NCBI RefSeq assembly: GCF_011386835.1
Contig: NC_088809.1
Location: forward strand, 2,365,001-2,429,000
Length of the DNA: 64,000 bases
DNA from: Chrysemys picta bellii
Lineage: Eukaryota; Chordata; Testudines; Emydidae
Reading direction: 5' to 3'
The position numbers were made by a program, and so were the translations under genes. Below, in pieces: positions 57,470-64,000 of this stretch; position 1 is the first letter of the stretch, and the number at the start of each line of letters is the position of its first letter. The notes beneath the pieces were generated by a model. That model was not told the DNA's origin. It did not search any database and saw nothing but the letters and a program-made list of their open reading frames with translations.

Positions 57470-57720
57470 TCATAGATTCTAGGACTGGAAGGGACCTCAA
57501 GAGGTCACCGAGTCCAGTCCCCTACCCTCATGGCAGGACCAAATACTGTCTAGACCATCCCAGATAGACATTTATCTAACCTACTCTTAAATATCTCCAG
57601 AGATGGAGATTCCACAACCTCCCTAGGCAATTTATTCCAGTGTTTAACCACCCTGACAGTTAGGAACTTTTTCCTAATGTCCAACCTAGACCTCCCTTGC
57701 TGCAGTTTAGGCCCATTAAA
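57470..57720 (-). mobile_element. CR1 LINE 3'-end fragment
   Basis: Starts tcatagattctaggactgga and continues agggacctcaagaggtcacc, atcccagatagacatttatc, cagagatggagattccacaa and gtttaaccaccctgacagtt, the reverse complement of a CR1 3' end. The minus-strand reading [20 protein letters not shown] is the C-terminal end of CR1 ORF2. It is in the same sense as SSH2 and is 5'-truncated. Confidence 0.92.
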
Positions 57721-58114
57721 CTGAGCCGGTGCCCGCACTGCTTTCACCAAAGAGCATTCCCTCCACCACTGGCTCAACACCAAGCCCATGCAAAGGTGCC
57801 TTTCCGTCACCCCCGTCAGCACAAAGAGGAAACCAGAAGTTCGTGGTGTACAGTGGATTAGTCCTGTTCCCAAGGGTATGGCAGTCCCGACAGCTGGCAG
57901 GCAATTACACCTGCAGGCAGCAGTGGGACAAAATGCACTGATGGCCATCTGCACCCTGGACTACTGCTGTGGCGTGTTCTCCAGGCAACCAGAGCGAGTG
58001 CATCAGACTAGAGACAGTGCTCGGTCCACTCTCTGCTACACTCCAGACACTCTTACGGCCCCCATCCTAACAGCAGTGAACACCACGCCAGCAAGGAGTG
58101 TCTCCAACAACACA

Positions 58115-58215
58115 GCTCGGGGGGAGACTATTATCCTCACTGACAGATGGAGAACTGCAGCACAGAGAGAATAAGTGACGTGACGTGACCAAGGGCACCC
58201 AGGATCTGTGTGCAG
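58115..58215 (-). repeat. MIR/CORE-type SINE remnant
   Basis: Reads ctattatcctcactgacaga, then tggagaactgcagcacagag and gaccaagggcacccaggatc, a diverged reverse MIR core. Confidence 0.55.
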
Positions 58216-59494
58216 AGAGCTGAACCCATTTCCCACAAGTCCCAGGACAAGGCTGTCCTTCCCCAGGCTCCTGCAATGCCTGAAGGAAGGAAGGAAATAA
58301 GAAACAGACAAGGATGTTGTGGAAACAATTCTGCAAGTTTAGGAGATTCCAAACATTGGACTTCTCCTCAGATGTTTGCCAGGACAAAGCAATTTGCTAC
58401 CCGTTTCCCCCTCTTATTGTGGTTTATTTGTTTTTCAGCAACCTTTCCTTCCTGCCCCCCTGTGCTGTGCCCATCTTTTGAAGCCTCAGGTTTTGGTCAC
58501 CACCAGAGGAAAGCGACTGCATTAGGGAGTCATTTCGTAGAGCTATTCTTGCGCTCCAGTTGAAGTTTTGCTCGTGGCTACTTGTCGCAGGCACTAGGGG
58601 ATTTCATGCAAACTGCCAGGCTCCTAGGGCTGTATAAAGCTAAGATAACACTACGAAGCCCACAGACAACAAGTGCGTATTAAAACTCAGTCACCAAAGG
58701 CTGGCATGACAGCAGGTGGAACCACACGAGACTAGAAAATATGTCCAGGCAGCCCAGCGGGGTTGGTTGACAGTATGAGCTTGCATGCCTAGACCTCTCT
58801 GACCCCAGGCACAGAAAACAAACCAAGTACCGAGCAGCAGACAGGCTGTGGCTTACCGAAAGGGCACCGTGACGTGTCTGTGGAAACAGCAGTGCTAGGG
58901 CCGAGGGGAGAACAGGGAAGTAGTAGTCTGACTAAAGTCAAGCACTTACCATTCTGCACTTCTGCAACTTGAGAAACAGCATGGGGGAAAAACAGACCAA
59001 GCGTGGGAACCGAGCACCGACTCACAGATGTTTGACGCAAACTGCATTTTTAGCAACATCTGCACTTGTACAAAGCTTGAAAACAAAGGAGTTGTCAACA
59101 GGCATTTCCTCTGCTGGGAGGTGGGGCTCTCTCCAGGGAGTTAGCGGTGATGAAACAGGCAGACACCACACACTCCAGTGGTATATACATGTGGTGGAAC
59201 AGCATCTCCTGCCCCCCACTCCACCTCAATCAAATCCTTTCCTACCTCGACATCTTGGCTAACATGGAGGGCATCTGCAGAAGCTGCCCGAAGGTGAAAC
59301 TAGAAGTGGCTGCACGTGAGCCACAAGGCGCTCAGATACCCTGGTGATGAGATGCCGTAAGAACCTGAATGGACTGGAAGGAAGGGCTTGGCTGGTTTGC
59401 ATTAAATTCTCCCTGCAAAGAACGTTTACAGCAGGAGCAGACTGGACAACCCCCAAAAGGAGAACTCTCATCTCATGCAAACGTAACAACCCTG

Positions 59495-59590
59495 CCCAGA
59501 CAGGGGAAGTGACTGGCCCAAGAGCACATGGCAAGCCAACGGCAGAGCTGGTGACAGAAGCCAAGAGCCCTCATTCCCAGCCTGGGCTTG
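59495..59590 (-). repeat. MIR/CORE-type SINE remnant
   Basis: Reads caggggaagtgactggccca, then agagcacatggcaagccaac and ggcagagctggtgacagaag, a diverged reverse MIR core. Confidence 0.5.
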
Positions 59591-59665
59591 CACGACTAGC
59601 TCATTCTTAGCCGTCTCCTGGGTCTACAGCTGACAAATCCAACACATTCAGTATCCCGGAGTTCG

Positions 59666-59806
59666 TTTGGCATCTGTCCTTCGCTTCCCTCTCGCGAGAG
59701 CGATTGGTTCTGCTGCTTTTTAAAACTGTTATTTTGAAAAGCAGCAGAGCCTATGCTCCCTCCGACAATCGCTCTCACAAGAGGGAAGCGAAGGGCAGAT
59801 GCCAAA
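59666..59806. repeat. Long imperfect palindrome (41-bp arms)
   Basis: Arms at 59666-59706 and 59766-59806 match at 38 of 41 positions when one is reversed. A perfect 11-bp inner stem (ctgctgctttt at 59710-59720 with aaaagcagcag at 59737-59747) closes a 16-nt loop. An 18-nt insertion (59748-59765) lies on one side only. It could be a MITE or a local inverted duplication; no target duplication is clear. Confidence 0.8.
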
Positions 59807-61135
59807 TGAAACCGAGGCCATTAAGCCCTCAGAGGAAATGTTACCAGCCTTTTGGTACCAGCCATGCCAATGAACCACCAGCCACAGGGCCCTACAACGG
59901 GAGCTGGATATTTACCCCTCATGCTTCAGTGCCCCGCGGAGTGGCATACAAGCCCAATGGTGATAGCTTGAGCTCTCGGGGAACCCAGGAGTCTCCCCTT
60001 GTATCCTGGCTCTGGCTGGGCCTCATGGCAGATCCCTCTCTCTCTCTGTTTTTAACAGGAAAGCCAGGTTATTCCCAAACTCCCTCTGTGCTGACACAGA
60101 CCCGCTCCAGACAAGCCGCTCTCCCTCTTCCTCAGGGCTCAGTCCCCCGTAACGTACAGGCCAGAGAAGTTTTGGGGGAGAGGGATCAAGTGACTCTGGA
60201 GAGGCCCCAGTTCACCACAATGCTGCTGCTGCAGAGAACAGGAGAAGCTACACCGGAGGCTAAGCAAAGGGCTCTCATCTCAGCAGCACAACCTGAGCTG
60301 CTGCCAACAAGGGTGTGGCAACACCGTTCAGTGTTCTCCAGGCAACGCGTCAGCCCACGCAGCCGCAACAGGTCTCAGCACTGTCCTGCGGACAGCCGCA
60401 GCACCTGGCGTATTCCTCCTCCTCTTTTTGGTGCCCTGAAGTCAGCTGGGCTGCCAGCATGCAGCGCCCCATCAGGTTCATTCCCTTGCAGGCACACAGG
60501 GAATGGATTCATTAAAGGAACAATGAAGATGGCTTCCTTTAAAACCAGACTCCAGACAAAGGAGTCAAACTCACAGTCAAATTTCAGCGGCTAGTGCAGA
60601 TGATGTCAAAGCCTACACGCTTCCCCTTTACCTCGCCTGCACTCTCCAAAGCTCCAACGAATGAAAGAGCCCAGCAATACACTTCCTGCCCCTCCTTGCT
60701 CAAGGAAGCAACGTAGCAAGTCCCTTCATGTGGACACAGGTTCCTGCTTTGACTCTACAAGGCAGAGAAAAGGTCCGTAAGTCCAGACTCAAATTAAATA
60801 CAGCTTGCCCACCCCAAATATCTAGAGACATAATGCCCTGACCCTCAAGCTGGGGTACAAATAAGAGCTCACTCCTGAACTGGTGTCCAGCAGCTGAGCT
60901 GCAATCACATCGAGAAACTTATGGATTTTACATGCGATTCTCCCTCACATCCTCTCATCAAACTGTCTGTTGCGTTTCCTGTCAGGCACCGACCTCAAGG
61001 TCAAAGAGGAGCAGCTGAGAAAGCGAACAAACTTCCTGATTCTCTCTCACACATTTCCCATGCAGCTCATGGCTTGGCAAGAAGCACTCTAGGAAAAGCC
61101 AGTGTTAATACCTCGAACCAGAATTCAGATAACAG

Positions 61136-61166
61136 AATTGCCAATGTACTTAATACATTGGCAATT
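61136..61166. repeat. Perfect 13-bp hairpin
   Basis: aattgccaatgta at 61136-61148 is followed by the loop cttaa and its exact complement tacattggcaatt at 61154-61166. Confidence 0.85.
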
Positions 61167-64000
61167 AATACATAAATAAGTCACCTAATTTGCTTCAGTT
61201 TATCCATCTGGAAAAAGGGAACCAGTTGTCTATCAAAAGGTTGTAAAGTGCCTTGAAAGGCTCGAGAGCTGCACAAAAGCATTGCTCTGAGAGCACTCCC
61301 AAATCAAACGATTCTTCAGAAAAGGGGTGGTTAAAGCAACAACAGCTGACACTGAGAAATTCTGGTATTAAGTATTTACAGCAGATGTATACAATACCAG
61401 GCATTTTTTAAAGTAGTGATACTGGAAATGAGGAAGCAAAAGGGCCTTGGTTTATATGATCCCATCCCCAAAGACTCTTGGGTCTCCAAGTCAAGACATT
61501 CCCAGACTAAATCCCTACATGATATATTCTTCTAGCTCTATATATTGTTTAAAGATCTGTAGACTTCCAATATACATTATCAGCCTTGCTAAGCAGAAAA
61601 GTTATACCCAAGGGAGTCTAAGAGTTATTACAATATGCTCCGTACTTATTTAAATGCTTGGCTCTGTCCAAGACTAGCTGGCTTTTATTGTATGAGCAAA
61701 GCGATAAGATGTGCCTTCAGCGAGAGTTTTAATGCACTTTTTAACCAACTTGGCAAAACTCAAACAGCAGAATTTATTCTTCATGTCAAGAATCAAAAAA
61801 GGCTAAACAAACTGCCAGTTTGGTATTCTAAAAATTAATCCCCATTTTACAATGTACCTTCCCCCTTTCAGGATTAATACAGACAGTCCTGGAGGGCATT
61901 CTTTGAATTCTATCTTCATTTCCTTAGTCACTAAAGGTTGAAAGCTTCCCCATGCAAAGTTTGTTAAAGTTTAACCATCCCTGAGCAGTTTGGTACCACA
62001 CTTCTGACCAAAACCCATTACCATCCCCTCTGCTCCAAATACATTGAATTCTTAAAAAAACAGGTTACTACTAATCCACGCACAAACTTCTCTCTACACC
62101 TGTAGCTGTGTGAGAACCCCGGCTCCCCCACACCTAACCATGTTTGGTCTGGCTAGCAGAGCCCCGTAACTTCAAACAAAAGAGACACTGTTGCTTTAAA
62201 TATTACTGTAACAGAAGTCAAGTGAGAGACACACAGAGGTCAACATACTGTCCCTCTCCATATTAGTCAAGTCCAGGGCCATCTATATTTAGCCAAAGCA
62301 CGCCCAACACTACAAAGACAGAAAAAGAACTGGGACCACTGACTCTCCTGAATTAGAGTACGGGCTGGATCCCCTGTGAAATGGGTAATCAGCAAAGCAA
62401 GCCCAACCTCGTACTGATTCACTCCCTCCCTAAAATCTACACTAGTCCATAATCCCTACTGCACACAAATCTGGCCTTGCAGCAGCTGATACCGTTCAAT
62501 GGGTGTGACTCAGGTACAGGCAGGTTGAGGATAACCAAGACAATGACGGCTGCTTGCGTCAGAGGTGAAACGTTCAGTCTGTTGGGAAAGCAAACAAACC
62601 AGTTCAGTACCTGGGCACCACTGCTGCATTGGTAGTGGCTTTGGTTACAGCTGCCAGACTGAGTGCTAACAAAGATGCGAGCTGGAGATGCGAGGCAGCT
62701 GCAAGGAAAACCAATACGGATGTGGGTCCAAGGAAGAAAGTACAGTAAAGTTAGATGCTGGTTTTGGGTGATTTGGATTTAAAAGAGAATCTTGTAAAAG
62801 CTGCATTTGGGGCCAGTGCAGACCAGACCTGCAGCAGAGATAGCCTTGTCTGAACTAATACTGCCCTTTCACCTTAACTAGGTAGCCACCAGCCCTGTGA
62901 ACACTGTCATGTCGACCTCCTTCAGCAGGTACAGACATCATGGGGCTTGTGTTCGTGGCCCCTGGCAGCCCATCTGTACGAGTGCTCCCACCATTGCTAA
63001 CACTGGTGCAACTGACCCGATGGCAGCAATGGTGGGAAAGTTTACGGGACAGGGAAGCTACTGCAGACCTTGAGGAAGTGCTATGCCAGAGCCCAGAATG
63101 AATTGCCTGAGCTGCTGGGAATGAGGGATGGATTGGAGGAACAACATTTTGCAATGCAGCAGCTGGGAAGACAGGCTGCCTCAGATTACCACCTACAAAG
63201 AACCTTCCTGGTAAAAACAGAAGTCATGGAGTACTGTAAACAGGACACAAAAGTCTGTCCATCTCCATTCAAAATGATCAAAGGTTCAATTAAGGCTTTC
63301 CGTTGCAGTGAAGAGCAGCAGACAGTTAAATTTCTGTGATGCTGGGGGGAGGGGGGAAGAGAGTGAGTGAGTGTGCGTAGAAGAGGCTCATGTATTCTGA
63401 TTCGTGAAGTAGCAGGAATTTCATTGTTCAGTGGTTTACCTGTTGCAACATTTATTTTCCCACACTCCCACTGCATTTTCTGTTCTCTACATCCAGCTGG
63501 TGCTCAATTGGCGCTAGTGCTGAGGCAACCTCTCCCACATAAACAAGTCAGTTGGGAACTTAATAGCCCATTTGATAACCAATATTAATTTACAGTAGAT
63601 TAAAAAAAGATGTTAAACAGGTTTTCAGGGAGAACGGTCATTTGCCAGACTTCTCTCAGCCGCTCCTGATTCAAAACTGGGAGTCACCAAGACCTTTGAA
63701 TGGTCTGGTGATGTAACCTGTAACCAAGGTACTCCAGCTTTGCAAATCTGAGAGTGACTTCACTTCGTGCAACAGCAGATTCAAGCAAAAATGTTTCTCT
63801 TTTAATGTGATTAAAAACAATTCCTTGAAATTAATAATTAGCAAAGACAAAACAAAAAAAATTTCCTTTATTAATTAAACATTTTATATGTGAAATCCCT
63901 ACACCGAAACTCTCTCTCACTTCTCTTTGGTGCCTTAAATTGAAAGAGAGCATTTCCTTCGTATTCTCTAGATCAACACTGCTGACCTTTCTGCGTCAAG

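Larger units (their letters stand above)
50999..64000 (-). other. SSH2 5' intron (partial), at least 13 kb
   Basis: Everything right of exon A lies upstream in SSH2. I looked for the expected preceding exon on the minus strand and did not find it, so the intron probably runs past the window edge. It contains an ancient inverted repeat (52184-52317), a GT/G run (54177-54210), a CR1 end (57470-57720), two SINE remnants, a long imperfect palindrome (59666-59806) and a 13-bp hairpin (61136-61166). The last 3 kb are AT-rich. Confidence 0.7.

Noticed and set aside
57550..57954. Possible minus-strand host exon with [12 protein letters not shown]
   Set aside because: This phrase is the C-terminal end of CR1 ORF2; the rest runs into CR1 3' UTR.
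59704..60594. Open frame of 296 codons on the plus strand in the SSH2 intron
   Set aside because: It begins within the long palindrome, has no recognisable domain, and lacks splice or promoter support. Chance frame.
62855..63340. Paired open frames on both strands with somewhat gene-like composition
   Set aside because: I could not match either frame to a known family, and no splice or regulatory context supports a gene. It may be an old transposon remnant; left unassigned.

Overview
The window is vertebrate nuclear DNA, most probably from a non-avian reptile and best fitting a turtle. The genes are multi-exon with GT-AG introns. The background carries CR1 LINE fragments, MIR/CORE-type tRNA-derived SINE remnants and several short DNA-transposon families that I associate with turtle and crocodilian genomes. 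That lineage call rests on remembered repeat families, not on a search. The first 15 kb are GC-rich and the last 10 kb are AT-rich.

Both genes found lie on the minus strand. Part of CORO6 (coronin 6, an actin-binding WD40 protein) occupies the left end: the start-codon exon is at 3128-3327, and a probable non-coding first exon sits in a CpG island near 6.7-6.9 kb. The rest of CORO6 lies to the left of the window. An intergenic stretch of about 5.4 kb follows. SSH2 (slingshot protein phosphatase 2, which dephosphorylates cofilin) runs from its poly(A) signal near 12.36 kb to beyond 51 kb. Thirteen coding exons are resolved to the base. Their reading phases join without error and give 1372 residues plus the stop codon. 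If 36 residues are encoded upstream, as in human SSH2, the catalytic cysteine falls at residue 392, its human position. The one or two first exons were not found and should lie beyond base 64000.

Layout: 1-3127, CORO6 intron; 3128-3327, CORO6 start exon; 3328-6704, CORO6 intron 1; about 6350-7140, CORO6 CpG island and promoter; 7141-12344, intergenic with a small DNA transposon; 12345-16142, SSH2 3' UTR; 16143-50998, SSH2 exons and introns; 50999-64000, a long SSH2 5' intron. The two genes act on the same process: coronins bind F-actin and Arp2/3 and, for coronin 1B, recruit slingshot to cofilin. SSH-coronin linkage also occurs at the human SSH1 and SSH3 loci, so this pair is part of an old duplicated block.

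No undescribed gene system is visible. The most unusual structures are in introns. A retroelement insertion with two identical 65-bp inverted arms and a perfect 13-bp target duplication lies 68 bp from the splice donor of the SSH2 catalytic exon. A 41-bp imperfect palindrome lies in the 5' intron. Several short DNA transposons have intact 8-bp target duplications, and a T20 tract and tandem acceptor precede one SSH2 exon. Long open frames outside these exons look like GC-rich artefacts.
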